A stretch of 64,000 bases of DNA from DATKNA01 sp963786765. GTDB lineage: Bacteria > Actinomycetota > Actinomycetes > Actinomycetales > Kineosporiaceae. Positions 1 through 8,626 of the stretch are shown here, in pieces. The first letter of the stretch is position 1; every line of letters starts with the position of its first letter. The stretch covers positions 160,348 through 224,347 of the forward strand of contig CAWBAJ010000010.1 in the NCBI GenBank assembly GCA_963786765.1, given 5' to 3'. The position numbers were made by a program, and so were the translations under genes. The notes under the pieces are model-generated. The model was not told the origin of the DNA. It made no database searches and saw only the letters and a list, made by a program, of their open reading frames with translations.

Positions 1-1494
1 GAGCCGGGTCAGCGTCGCGCCGAGGTTGCCGTGCTCCGTCCGCAGCAGGTCGAGCCACTCGCGCTGCTCGGGGCCGCGCAGCCCGGCGCGTGCCGCCGTG
101 GCCAGCTCCAGGTAGAAGGCCGCCGCGGCGTCGGCGACGTCCCCGGCCTCACCCGACTCCGCCAGGCGCGCGGAGGCGTACTGCCGCACCGGCTCCAGCA
201 GCCGGTAGCGGCCGCGATCCAGGGCCCCGTCGGGCCCGCCGCCGGGGCCGGCCTGGAGAACCGCGAGGGACTGCTCCACCAGTCCGCCGAGCGCGCCGAG
301 GACGCCGGCGCCGAAGACGTGCTCGGCCGCCGCCAGGTCGAACCCGCCGGCGAACACGGAGAGCCGGCGCAGCAGGACCTGCTCGTCGGCGGTGAGCAAG
401 TCGTGGCTCCAGTCGAGGGTGGCGCGGATGGTCCGCTGCCGTTCGGGCAGATCGCGGGAGCGCGGCGAGCTGACCGCGGAATCGAGCCGGGCCAGTAGCT
501 CCCGCGGTGCCAGGAAGCGAGCGTGCGCGGCGGCCAGCTCCAGCGCCAGCGGGAGCCCGTCGAGACGGCGGCAGATCTCGGCGACGGCCGGCGCGGTCCG
601 TTCGGTGAGCCGGACCTCGCCGCCTGCGGCCCGGGCCCTGTCGAGGAACACCCGGGCCGCCGCGGAAGCGGCGACGCTTGCCGGGTCGTCCTGGGAGGGC
701 AGGGTCAGCGGCTCCACGGGACGCTCGAACTCGGCGCGGAGCCGCAGCGGAGCCCTGCTCGTGGCGATGATCACGAGGCCCGGGCAGCGCGCGAGCAGCT
801 CGCCGACGTCCGGCGCCCCGGCCAGCACGTGCTCGACGTTGTCGAGGACCACGAGCTGCCGCCGGACGCCGACCACGGCGGCCAGCCCGTCGACGACCGG
901 CTCCGCCAGCTGGCGGACACCGAGTGCCCCGGCGATCGCGGGGAGCACCAGCCTGGCCTCGCGCACGGAGGCGAGCTCCACCACCGCGACCGCACCGTCG
1001 AAGTCGGCGTCCAGGACCCGCGCGACGTCGACGGCGAGGGCCGTCTTGCCCACCCCGCCCGGGCCCGTCAGGGTCAGCAGCCGGGTCGCGCCGGACCGCA
1101 GCAACCCGACCACCTCGCTGCGGTCCTCGTCTCTGCCGACGAGCGGTGCCGGCGGGAGCAGGAGCCCGGGCGGCGGCGCGGCTTCGGTCGACCGCGGCGG
1201 CGCGCTGCTCGCCGGCGAGGACCCGCTGCTCGCCGGCGGGGGTGTCGCACCACCCGCGGCGGCGGTCAGGGCGGCGCGGTCGTTCTCGTCGAGGGCGAGC
1301 GCGTCCGCGAGCGCCCGGACGGTGTGCGGATACGGCCGGCGCCGCTCACCCCGCTCGAGGGCGCCGATCGCCTTGGCGGTCAGTCCGGCGCGGGCCGCGA
1401 GCTCCTCCTGGCTGAGTGCGACGGCCGCCCTGGCCTGACGCAGTAGCTCGGCGAAGGTGCCGGGGCCCGCCTTCGCCGCGTCCACCGGCGGCAA
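1..1494 (-). CDS. XRE-type HTH / NB-ARC ATPase transcriptional regulator (C terminus off the left edge)
   Basis: Reading the minus strand gives an open frame running off the window start, with about 498 residues visible. Residues about 14-70 form an XRE-type helix-turn-helix (LSQEELAARAGLTAKAI, then GALERGERRRPYPHTV). A Pro/Ser-rich linker leads to an NB-ARC/AAA ATPase with P-loop GPGGVGKT near residues 144-151 and a Walker B-like LVVLDN. Further on LEPVRQYASARL and a WLDLLRTEHGNL motif resemble the winged-helix and TPR entry of SARP/LuxR-like signalling ATPases. Proteins of this class are usually DNA-binding, ATP-gated regulators; the target is unknown. The start is uncertain: TTG at 1494 or GTG at 1485, neither with a good ribosome site. 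No neighbouring gene suggests its regulon. Confidence 0.85.
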   Translation of the reverse strand, partial: MPPVDAAKAGPGTFAELLRQARAAVALSQEELAARAGLTAKAIGALERGERRRPYPHTVRALADALALDENDRAALTAAAGGATPPPASSGSSPASSAPPRSTEAAPPPGLLLPPAPLVGRDEDRSEVVGLLRSGATRLLTLTGPGGVGKTALAVDVARVLDADFDGAVAVVELASVREARLVLPAIAGALGVRQLAEPVVDGLAAVVGVRRQLVVLDNVEHVLAGAPDVGELLARCPGLVIIATSRAPLRLRAEFERPVEPLTLPSQDDPASVAASAAARVFLDRARAAGGEVRLTERTAPAVAEICRRLDGLPLALELAAAHARFLAPRELLARLDSAVSSPRSRDLPERQRTIRATLDWSHDLLTADEQVLLRRLSVFAGGFDLAAAEHVFGAGVLGALGGLVEQSLAVLQAGPGGGPDGALDRGRYRLLEPVRQYASARLAESGEAGDVADAAAAFYLELATAARAGLRGPEQREWLDLLRTEHGNLGATLTRL

Positions 1495-1567
1495 GGTAGC
1501 AGCGTGGGCGGGGTGTGGGGGTGCTGTGGGTGGGGCCGGCACCCGTCCAGCCGGGAGGCTCGACGGC

Positions 1568-1984
1568 ATGACGACAGCGACTGCGCGACCCGGCGCCCCC
1601 GCCCGCACCTACCGTTACGCCGGCCAGACCTCGGCCGTGCTGCTCGTGGCTTTCACCGGCTCGGCGGCGTACACCCTCTACGTCACGCTCGCCGGCCTGC
1701 CCGCGGACGGCTTCTCCGCCACCTCCCCCGTCGCCTGGGCCTATTACGCCATCGGGTTCGCTGCGGCGCTCGCCGTCCGCCGCGACCGGCGCGGCGCGTG
1801 GCTGGCGCTCGCCGTGCTGTTGCCGGTCTTGCTCACCGTCAGCGTGCTCGTGTACCCGGCGGCGTTCGTGCCCGAACTGCAGACGCCGATCGGCTGGCTG
1901 GAGAACGACGGGTACGTTTCCTTGCTCGCGGTGGCGCTCTACCTCACCGTCCAGCGGCTGCGGCGGGTCTCCCTGGTCCCCTGA
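1568..1984 (+). CDS. small integral membrane protein, unknown function
   Basis: A 138-residue protein with about four hydrophobic segments (residues about 18-40, 55-72, 78-98 and 115-130) separated by short charged loops such as VRRDRRGAW. The ATG at 1568 is preceded by GGGAGG at a sensible distance. It ends just before the convergent EamA gene. I do not recognise the family. Nothing in the sequence points to a substrate, so the call rests only on codon bias, the ribosome site and the membrane pattern. Confidence 0.6.
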   Translation: MTTATARPGAPARTYRYAGQTSAVLLVAFTGSAAYTLYVTLAGLPADGFSATSPVAWAYYAIGFAAALAVRRDRRGAWLALAVLLPVLLTVSVLVYPAAFVPELQTPIGWLENDGYVSLLAVALYLTVQRLRRVSLVP

Positions 1985-1999
1985 CCGGGTCCGCCTGGG

Positions 2000-2953
2000 T
2001 CAGGCGGCGACGGGCTCCTCGACGGGAAGCACCTGTGCGTCGGCCGCCGCGCGGAGCTCGCCGAGCCGGACGAGCGCGACGCCGGCCACGACGACGACAC
2101 CGCCGATCGCCTGGAGCACCGTCGGCACCTGACCGATGAACAGCCACGCGAACGCGACCGCGAAGAGCACCTCGGCGAGGCCGACGAACGACGACAGCGT
2201 CGCCCCCAGCAGCCGCGCGCCGAGAATGCCGAGAACGTAGGCGAACGCCGCCGCGACGATCGCCAGCCCGAGCACGGGCACGAGCCAGCTCATGTGCTGC
2301 CCGGCAAGCTGAACGGGCGCGGTCGCCGTCCGGAAGGGGACGAGGCCCGCCGCGATGCCGGCCAGCATCGCGGCACCGCCGATCCAGAGGCCGGCGCACG
2401 ACAGTGCGAGCGGCGGCAGCGGCTGGGCGTCGTCGCTCCCCAGGACGTAGAAGGTCGCGAGCCCGACGGCCGCGACGAGCCCCCACAGGACGCCGACGCC
2501 GTCGAGGCGGAACCCGCCGAAGACGTCGAGAACCAGCGCGAGGCCGGCCAGCGCGACCACCGCGCCCGCGAGCACGACAGGACGTGGCCGGCGGCCGTGC
2601 CGCAACCACATCCAGGCGACGACGGCGATCGTCCCCTGGTACTCCAGCAGGAGCGCGACGCCGACGGACAGGTGCGCGATCGCGTTGAAGAACGCGAACT
2701 GGGCGCCCGCGACGGCGACCACGCCGTACACGAGCATCGCTGGAGCGCTCGTGCGCAGGAGCGACCAGCGGCCCCGCATCGCGAGCGCGGCCGGGATCGT
2801 CAGCACGGCCGCCGCCAGGAGCACGCGCGCGGTGACGGCGGCGCCGGGCGTCCAGCCGGTGGCGATCAGGGATCCGGCGAAGGACCCCGAGGTGGCGAAC
2901 GCCGCGGCCGAGAGGAGCACCAGCACGAGGCCGGCGACGCGTCCGTTCGACAT
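2000..2953 (-). CDS. EamA/DMT-family transporter
   Basis: A 317-residue, ten-span membrane protein with two EamA repeats, typical of the drug/metabolite transporter superfamily. The first half begins VAGLVLVLLSAAAFATSG; the second contains GVLWGLVAAVGLATFYVLG, and the last helix pairs are near LFIGQVPTVLQAIGG. The length fits the family (about 300). Such proteins export amino acids, metabolites or drugs; the substrate here cannot be read. ATG at 2953 is preceded by GGAGG. It is divergent from a CGNR zinc-finger gene about 80 bp away, a common pairing in actinobacteria in which the CGNR protein probably controls the exporter (inference). Confidence 0.9.
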   Translation of the reverse strand: MSNGRVAGLVLVLLSAAAFATSGSFAGSLIATGWTPGAAVTARVLLAAAVLTIPAALAMRGRWSLLRTSAPAMLVYGVVAVAGAQFAFFNAIAHLSVGVALLLEYQGTIAVVAWMWLRHGRRPRPVVLAGAVVALAGLALVLDVFGGFRLDGVGVLWGLVAAVGLATFYVLGSDDAQPLPPLALSCAGLWIGGAAMLAGIAAGLVPFRTATAPVQLAGQHMSWLVPVLGLAIVAAAFAYVLGILGARLLGATLSSFVGLAEVLFAVAFAWLFIGQVPTVLQAIGGVVVVAGVALVRLGELRAAADAQVLPVEEPVAA

Positions 2954-2966
2954 GGGAACCTCCGTA

Positions 2967-3005
2967 AGGGTCTTAGCGTTCTACACTCCTGACAGGAACG
3001 ACCCT
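2967..3005. promoter_or_regulatory. interrupted inverted repeat in the EamA/CGNR divergent promoter
   Basis: The 80-bp space between the two divergent genes holds AGGGTC...GTTC (2967-2972 and 2978-2981) facing GAAC-GACCCT (2996-3005). It is an inverted repeat interrupted by 5 nt on the left arm. Its place between the start codons makes it a candidate operator for the CGNR protein or another regulator. Function is inferred from position and symmetry only. Confidence 0.4.
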
Positions 3006-3033
3006 AGTAGGAGAGCTGAAAGGGGTCAAGTGC

Positions 3034-3570
3034 ATGTTTGCCCATGACACGGAACGCGCGCTGGCGGCTGCGGTGGCCCTGGTCAACACCGGTCGCCAGG
3101 ACGAGGAGCAGCTGCCGGACGTCGCCGCGCTCGACGCGTTCGTCGAGGAGTGGCAGTGGACCGGCGACCGCACCCACGACGAGGCGGAGCTCGAGGCCGT
3201 CCGCGCCTTGCGCCCGCGGCTCGCTCAGCTCTGGAGCGTCGGCGAGGACGAGGCGGCGGGCTTGGTCAACGAACTGCTCCGCGAAGCCGGCGCACTCCCC
3301 CAGCTCGTCAGGCACGACGACTACGGCTACCACATCCACGCGACGTCCCCGCACGCACCGCTCGCCGATCGGATGGCCGTCGAGGCGGCCATGGCGTTCA
3401 CCGACGTGATCCGTGCCGAGGCGCTCGACCGGCTGCGCATCTGTGAGGCCGATCGGTGCATCGACGTGATCGTCGACCTGTCGAAGAACGCCTCGCGACG
3501 GTTCTGCGACGCGACGTGCGGCAACCGGATGAACGTGGCCGCCTACCGCCGGCGTCGCGCCCGGGCCTGA
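3034..3570 (+). CDS. CGNR zinc-finger transcription regulator (ABATE domain)
   Basis: A 178-residue protein. The N-terminal part (ALAAAVALVNT...LDAFVEEW) matches the ABATE/stress-induced regulator domain. The C-terminal 45 residues form the CGNR zinc finger: C-x4-C (CEADRC), then CDATCGNRMNVAAYRRRR, where two further cysteines and the GNR signature sit before a basic tail. Family members are thought to bind DNA and to control adjacent transporter genes. The ATG at 3034 follows GAGAGCTGAAAGGGG. Its divergent position next to an EamA exporter suggests it senses something that exporter removes (inference). Its last codons run into a 50-bp tandem repeat. Confidence 0.85.
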   Translation: MFAHDTERALAAAVALVNTGRQDEEQLPDVAALDAFVEEWQWTGDRTHDEAELEAVRALRPRLAQLWSVGEDEAAGLVNELLREAGALPQLVRHDDYGYHIHATSPHAPLADRMAVEAAMAFTDVIRAEALDRLRICEADRCIDVIVDLSKNASRRFCDATCGNRMNVAAYRRRRARA

Positions 3571-3660
3571 ATCGCGGCGTCGGGTCCCGCGCCCACCGCC
3601 GACGCCGCGCCCGGGCCCGAACCGCGGCGTCGGGTCCCGCGCCCACCGCCGGCGCCGCGC
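3548..3660. repeat. 50-bp tandem repeat, about 2.3 copies, overlapping the CGNR gene end
   Basis: Units at 3548-3597 and 3598-3647 are nearly identical (for example the shared segment CGGCGTCGGGTCCCGCGCCC), followed by a partial third copy beginning GCCGGCGCCGCGC. The first unit contains the stop codon of the CGNR gene, so the duplication extends the gene's 3' end into the intergenic space. GC content is extreme. No function is evident. Confidence 0.85.
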
Positions 3661-3694
3661 TCCCCTCCGCACCCAGGGGGACCCTGACCTCGGA

Positions 3695-3733
3695 CCGTAT
3701 GTGCTGCCCCACTCAGCGGGGCAGCGCATACGG
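3695..3733 (+). repeat. dispersed hairpin, family 1, copy A
   Basis: A 16-bp stem with a 7-nt loop: left arm CCGTATGTGCTGCCCC, loop ACTCAGC, right arm GGGGCAGCGCATACGG. A tail with GGGGACAC follows. Copies at 17561, 42281 and 47601 share the GCTGCCCC/GGGGCAGC core, the 7-nt loop and a GACA-containing tail. This copy lies between two converging genes. Confidence 0.85.
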
Positions 3734-3782
3734 TTTTCGGGGACACATACCTTTCCCCGCGTCCTCGCCCCCCGGGTCGTCG

Positions 3783-4004
3783 TCAGGGAGTGGTCGGCGG
3801 GTCCAGGAAGACGAGCGGCTTGGACGACGGCAGCCGCAGGCCGAACCCTCGCTGGCGCCGCCGCTCGGCGGCCCGCTGACGCTGCAGCAGCAGCTCCGCC
3901 CGCCGCAGGCGGCGCGTCTGCGCCTCGTCCTTCTCCGCCCTCGTCCCCCGCTCAGTGCCTTGCTCGTTGCTCTGCTCGCTGCTCTGTCCGGTCCAGCGCC
4001 CCAT
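3783..4004 (-). CDS. small basic Gln/Arg-rich hypothetical protein
   Basis: A possible 73-residue protein starting MGRWTGQSSEQ, rich in Gln, Glu and Arg in its middle (RRLRRAELLLQRQRAAERRR, probably a single long helix) and ending KPLVFLDPPTTP. GAGGGAAGG lies just upstream of the ATG. No family is recognised. It is moderately credible because of its ribosome site and composition, but a short frame in GC-rich DNA can arise by chance. Confidence 0.4.
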   Translation of the reverse strand: MGRWTGQSSEQSNEQGTERGTRAEKDEAQTRRLRRAELLLQRQRAAERRRQRGFGLRLPSSKPLVFLDPPTTP

Positions 4005-4275
4005 CCCGCACCTTCCCTCGAGTTCGCGCTCCGCACGCCCCCGAGCCGGCTGATGTCCGCTGCCACCCCCCGCGGCGAACGGCGGCCGGCCGCCGAACCC
4101 GATTCTGGTCCGGAGGATCGAGCTCCGACGGGTCGCTGCGCCACGATCGTCCGTTCTCGGGATGGATCAACTCCGCATCGCGGAGCAGACCAGGACAGGT
4201 CAGTGCGGGAACACCTGGCTCACCGCGCCCCCGGCCGGGAGAATGCGACGACCCGGACCACCCCACGGAGGACCC

Positions 4276-4727
4276 ATGGCGCAGTTCACGGCCCACCACG
4301 CGAGAGCCGCCTCGTGACTCCGCCGGGCCCGGAGGAGCCCCTGACGGCAGCACGGTTCACCCTCACCGCGGACGGCACGCCGATCGCGGGCGTCGTCCGC
4401 GTCTCGGCCCTGGAGCTCTCCGGCGGCGGGATCGGCGTGACCGTCGCACCGGTGACGGTCACCAGGCTGGTGGGCGGCGACGACCTCTTCCATGACTGGG
4501 CGCACGACGTGATGGGCCGCGGCGGCGACCGGACGGCGCGCAACCTCGTGCTCACCGTCCACGACCACGCCGGCCGGCCGGTGGCCGGGTGGGAACTGCT
4601 GGGCGTGATGCCGGTGGCGTACTCCCCCGCATGCCAGCTCGACGCGCTGTCGCCCGAGGTGGTGACCGAGACCCTCACGGTGTCGGTCACTGAGGTCCGC
4701 CCGGTGCCGGGCGGATCCACGACGTAG
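4276..4727 (+). CDS. phage tail tube-like protein (T4 gp19-like), probably frameshifted after codon 10
   Basis: GGAGG precedes an ATG at 4276 that reads MAQFTAHHARAAS and stops at 4317. MAQFT is a common N terminus of tail-tube proteins from phages and contractile injection systems. The +1 frame continues as RFTLTADGTPIAGVVRVSAL ... WELLGVMPVAYSPACQLD ... VVTETLTVSV, which fits the rest of that fold, though shorter than usual (about 140-150 residues). Either one base is lost near 4305-4315, or translation restarts at GTG 4314, which overlaps the TGA. No sheath, baseplate or ATPase gene is nearby, so it is an orphan. Its 3' end faces the WD40 gene 21 bp away. Confidence 0.55.
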
Positions 4728-4748
4728 CGCTCAGTCGCGGAACCGCGG

Positions 4749-5753
4749 TCAGGCCGCGAGCTGTTGCGCCGTCAGCACCTCCACGGTCGGCTGGCTGCCC
4801 GCGACCGCCAGGTCGCCGGTCGGGAGGGCGACGGCGGACGCTGCGTGCAGGCCGGGACGGAGCGCGATCCGGCTGTGGTCACCGGTCGCGAGATCCCACA
4901 CCGTCACGTGCTCGCCGCCGACGGCGGCGACGTGGTCGGCGTCCAGCACCACCAGGGCGAGAACCCAGCTCCCGTGGGCCCCGAGCTCCTCGGGCCAGCC
5001 GCCGATCCCGAGGTCGTTCCAGAGCCGGACGACGCCGCGCTGGCCGCCGGCCGTCACCAGGGCGCCGCGGCCGATGGATGCGAGCGCCAGGGTGATCTCG
5101 CGGCGCTGACGGAGCTCGACGACGTTGCCGCCGGGTGAGCCCCAGTGCAGCAGACGCCCGTCGCGCCCCGCGGTGACGACCGAGTCCGAGCCCAGGACGG
5201 CGACTGCCTCGATCCCCCCCGGATGCATGGCGAGGACCTCGCGGTGCCCGGGGCGCCAGGCGAGGACCTGCCCGTCGTGTCCGGCGGTGACGAGCCGGCC
5301 GTCCGGCGCGACCAGAGCACAGGTGATCCCGGCGTGGTGACACCCGACGACGGCCGCGAGCTCGTCGTCACCATCGACCGCCCGGCCGACGAGGAAACCG
5401 TCGGATCCGGCGGAGAGCAGCACGCCGCCGGACACGAGCAGGGCGCTGACGTGAGCGCCGTGCCGGCCCAGCACACGGTGCGGACCGCCGGGCCGCGTCG
5501 GGTCGACGACGACGATGTCGCCCTTCGGCCCCGTGGCCAGGAAGAGGCACGAGCCGCAGGCAGCGAGCGGGCCGCTTCCCGTTGCCGCCCGCGTCCCCAC
5601 CGAAGTGAGGTCGCGCCCTGCCGGCGGCGGGGGCAGCACGCGCCTCGGCGGCGACGGTGCACGGCGGAGAAGGGCGGGGGGCTGCTGGTCGTCGTCCGGT
5701 AACGACCGCCGAACCTGCGGAGGAACTGCGGCCGTCGCATCTTGGGACGTCAT
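4749..5753 (-). CDS. WD40-like beta-propeller protein
   Basis: A protein of 334 residues if read from MTSQDATAAV at 5753; the frame is open 30 codons further to 5843. After a Pro-rich N-terminal stretch come seven or so repeats of about 40 residues ending in signatures such as LLSAGSDGFLVGR, LVTAGHDGQVLAWR, VVTAGRDGRLLHWG and VTAGGQRGVVRLWN, typical of WD40 blades. No signal peptide is seen, so it is probably cytoplasmic. WD40 propellers usually act as protein-binding platforms; the partner is unknown. It converges on the tail-tube-like gene. Confidence 0.75.
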   Translation of the reverse strand: MTSQDATAAVPPQVRRSLPDDDQQPPALLRRAPSPPRRVLPPPPAGRDLTSVGTRAATGSGPLAACGSCLFLATGPKGDIVVVDPTRPGGPHRVLGRHGAHVSALLVSGGVLLSAGSDGFLVGRAVDGDDELAAVVGCHHAGITCALVAPDGRLVTAGHDGQVLAWRPGHREVLAMHPGGIEAVAVLGSDSVVTAGRDGRLLHWGSPGGNVVELRQRREITLALASIGRGALVTAGGQRGVVRLWNDLGIGGWPEELGAHGSWVLALVVLDADHVAAVGGEHVTVWDLATGDHSRIALRPGLHAASAVALPTGDLAVAGSQPTVEVLTAQQLAA

Positions 5754-5927
5754 GACGCTCACCGTCACCTTCGTCGCGCCTTGGAGGCGTGCATGGAGAT
5801 GGCGCACGGCCGCGACGGGGAGTCCTCGCGTCTGCAGATTCACACGACGCGGACGTACCCCATGGTCACCTAGTCGTTACACGGAGGCAAGAGGCGGGGT
5901 CTACCCTTTGCCGCTCGGTTACGGCGG

Positions 5928-6491
5928 TCAGGACCGTGAGGAGGCCGCGAACAGGCCGCCGATGACGAGCAGAACGAAGAGCACTCCGAGCACGAGCAAG
6001 ACCGACCCGATGATCCCGATGATCTTGGCAGCCACGGCCATCCCGCGGTTCGCCGGGTTGCGCCGGCCCTGATCGATCCCCTGGATCTCACGGTTGGCCA
6101 GGACCCAGGCCACCGGGCAGACGAGCTGGAACGCGACGAGGCCGACGATGGCGACCACGAGGGCGAGAACCGCCTGGCTGGGCTCGGGGTACATCGCCAC
6201 GTCGCCGGGGTACGGCGCGCTGCCGTAGGCGGGCTGCTGACCGTAGGGAGGGCTGCCGTAGGCGGGCTGCTGACCGTAGGGAGGGCTCCCGTACGCCGGC
6301 GGCTGACCGTAGGGAGGGCTCCCGTACGCCGGCGGTTGACCGTAGGGAGGGCTCCCGTACGCGGGCTGCCCGGACGGCGGCTGCCCGTACGCGGGTAGCC
6401 CGGACGGCGGCTGCCCGTCCACCGGCGGCTGGTCCTCCCCCGCTCCTGGCGGCGGGTACGGCTGGTCGCGCTCGCCCTCGTGCTCGGACAT
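5928..6491 (-). CDS. DUF4190-like membrane protein with a Pro/Tyr/Gly repeat N terminus
   Basis: A 187-residue protein. Residues about 20-100 are low-complexity repeats of the type YGSPPYGQPPA, at least six copies, followed by two membrane helices (VLALVVAIVGLVAFQLVCPVAW and IIGIIGSVLLVLGVLFVLLV). The DUF4190-like pair is joined by a loop with NREIQGIDQGRRNPANRGMA, matching the usual small-loop pattern of that family. The repetitive DNA at 6230-6400 shows near-identical 33-bp and 36-bp units that could recombine. Function is unknown; such proteins are common envelope proteins in actinobacteria. Confidence 0.8.
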   Translation of the reverse strand: MSEHEGERDQPYPPPGAGEDQPPVDGQPPSGLPAYGQPPSGQPAYGSPPYGQPPAYGSPPYGQPPAYGSPPYGQQPAYGSPPYGQQPAYGSAPYPGDVAMYPEPSQAVLALVVAIVGLVAFQLVCPVAWVLANREIQGIDQGRRNPANRGMAVAAKIIGIIGSVLLVLGVLFVLLVIGGLFAASSRS

Positions 6492-6620
6492 GTCTGCCCC
6501 GATCCTCTCCGACGCCCCGCCGACCAGCCCAACCTACCGATGGTCATGGTCGGGGTGCACCCGCCGCGACCCCCGGTATGGGGACGAGCGGGCCGGCCGG
6601 CGGGCGGCGGCCCCGGTGCG

Positions 6621-8016
6621 TCAGCCGGAGGCGGGACCGGTCGGTGCGGGGGAACTGCGCAGTGACAGCGGGGCCGGGGGGCTCGAGGAGGTCGTCGCGG
6701 ACGGCGCTTCACCGGTGGCGTCCCCGGCTGCGGACCGTGCCGCCTCTTGCGCCGTCCTCAACGCGTCTCGCACCCCGGTCACCAACTCGTGCGAGGTCAG
6801 GTCGAACCGGAGCGCGCGCACCACGGCCGTCACGAGCACCGAGGCGCCGGCCGGCGGGCGCGCCGCGACGCTCGTCGCCTGCAGCAGCACGCGCGCGCCC
6901 CCGGCGAGCTCGTGACCCGGCGTCTGCACCTGCGTCGCGACGGCGCTCGCCAACATCTCCATCGGCTCCGGCAGCTCGACCGCCTCCTCGGGCAGAACCA
7001 CGGGGCGTCCGACGAGCAGCTCCGCGACCTGCCGGGCGGCGACGTCCGTGACGGCGCTGCCCTCGACCTCCCACGCCTTCTCGACCACCCGCCACGCCGG
7101 GTCCAGCTCGCCTCTCGTCGCCGCCGCGATCGCCGCCTCCTCGAGCAAGATCTCCAGGTGCGGTGCCTCGGGCGTGGAGAGCTGGTCGATGTCGGCGAGC
7201 AGTTCGTCGCCGGGACGCTGCCCGTCGTGCACCAGCCGGCGGCAGACCAGGAGGAGCGCGTCCGGACGGGGCAGGCACACGACCGTCACGGTGCTGACGG
7301 TCGTCGTCCTGTCCTCGTCGTCCGGACCGCGCCCCGCAGGCACGTACTCGACCCGTACCGCGGGCACCGGCGCCGCGGCTGCCAGCTGCTCCAGCGCCTC
7401 CGTCAGGAAGGCGACCCGGGACTCCAGTCGCTCGATCCGGCCCAGGTCGTCGTCCGCCGGTCCGAGCCACGGCAGGCCGCCCGGCCGGATGACGCGGGGC
7501 CGGTCGCGTTGCCAGGCGAGTGCGGCGATCACGCCGGTGGCGAGCACCACGAGCAGGACCACCGTGACGAGGAGAACGATCACCGGATCCGGGCCGCTGT
7601 CCGCCGGCGCCTGGACCGCGGGGCGCGCGCCCGGGCGAGGGAGTGGCCGTCGCCGCCGCCTGCACGCGGCCGATGGCCGTGCGGGCCTGCTCGTTGTCGA
7701 CGTCCTGGGTGAGGGCCTGCACGTAGAGGTCCTCGGCCTCCGCGAGGCTCCCGCGCCGCTCCGCCGAGGCCGCTCGAGCGAGGAGCAGCCCGACCTTCGC
7801 CTGCGCGTTCTGGACGTCGTGCTGGCCGTCAGTGGCGCAGTCGCCCTCGGAGGCGCGCTGCGCATCCAGGTACCGGGAGAGCGCGGCGGTGAGGTGGTGC
7901 CCGTCGGCGAGCGCGGCGGCCTGCCGGCAGATCGGCGTGGGTGCGCCCGAGCAGGCCACGAGGACGGGCAGGACGAGGACGCCGAGCAGCGTCAGCGCCG
8001 CCCGCCGACGTCCCAT
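6621..8016 (-). CDS. lipoprotein-like TPR/membrane protein, broken by one frameshift
   Basis: The start MGRRRAALTLLGVLVLP runs into a lipobox (LVAC) at the end of a signal peptide, then helical TPR-like repeats (AALSRYLDAQ, EAEDLYVQALTQDVDNEQARTA). Near 7610-7640, in a GC run, the frame shifts. The continuation carries a transmembrane helix (VIVLLVTVVLLVVLATGVIA), a coiled segment (IERLESRVAFLTEALEQL) and a long soluble part ending near 6621. Both halves have good codon bias, so this is one gene of about 465 residues with a probable assembly error. I do not recognise the C-terminal domain. A lipid anchor plus an internal membrane helix would be odd and may mean two genes. Confidence 0.6.
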
Positions 8017-8151
8017 GTCGCCCCCTCCCGTGCCGCGCCCATCCTTCTGGGCGACGACCTGCCCCACAACCCCCGCCGATCCCCCCGTGGGCCCCGGGCG
8101 GGACGGCGGTCAGGCCGCCGCGTGCTGGACGCCGGCGTGCCCGGACATGGG

Positions 8152-8184
8152 TCGGCCCTCCGTGACCGTGTCACGGAGGGCCGA
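8152..8184 (-). terminator. hairpin terminator downstream of the GlsB-type gene
   Basis: A perfect 15-bp stem with a 3-nt loop, arms TCGGCCCTCCGTGAC and GTCACGGAGGGCCGA, starts 17 nt after the stop codon of the minus-strand gene ending at 8202. There is no T-run, as is common for terminators in high-GC actinobacteria. Confidence 0.75.
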
Positions 8185-8201
8185 GCCGAGCGTGGACGGC
8201 G

Positions 8202-8480
8202 TCAGACGCGGGTGCCGCGACGGCTGCCGACGGCCCGGTAGATCAGCAGCGCGATGATCGCGCCGATGATCGAGCCGATGATGCCGGACGGCTGCAGCGC
8301 GCCCGCGCTCGCGTCCTTGTGGAACAGCAGGTAGCCGAGGAACCCACCGATGAACGAGCCGACGATGCCGAGCACGATCGTCGCGAGGATGCCCATCGGG
8401 TCCGGGCCGGGAACGACGGCGCGGGCGACGAAACCGGCGATGGCGCCGACGATGATCATGACGATGATCAAGCCGAGCAC
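8202..8480 (-). CDS. GlsB/YeaQ/YmgE-type stress membrane protein
   Basis: A 92-residue membrane protein with three glycine-rich helices (IIVMIIVGAIAGFVARAVVP, GILATIVLGIVGSFIGGFLGYLL, GIIGSIIGAIIALLIYRAVG), the classic transglycosylase-associated (YeaQ/YmgE) pattern and length. Members are small inner-membrane proteins induced by stress; biochemical activity is not established. GTG at 8480 is preceded by a perfect AGGAGGT five bases upstream. A strong hairpin follows the stop. Confidence 0.92.
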   Translation of the reverse strand: MLGLIIVMIIVGAIAGFVARAVVPGPDPMGILATIVLGIVGSFIGGFLGYLLFHKDASAGALQPSGIIGSIIGAIIALLIYRAVGSRRGTRV

Positions 8481-8626
8481 ATGGACCTCCTGAGGTGAGG
8501 GGGCTGCAGGGGATGCAGGCTCCGTCCACTCGCGTCATACCCGATCACTGCGCGCCTCAACCCTGCCGGAGGGGTGGATTACGCAACTCTCTGTCACGTA
8601 CGCCGCGACGAGACCGTCCGTTCCGT

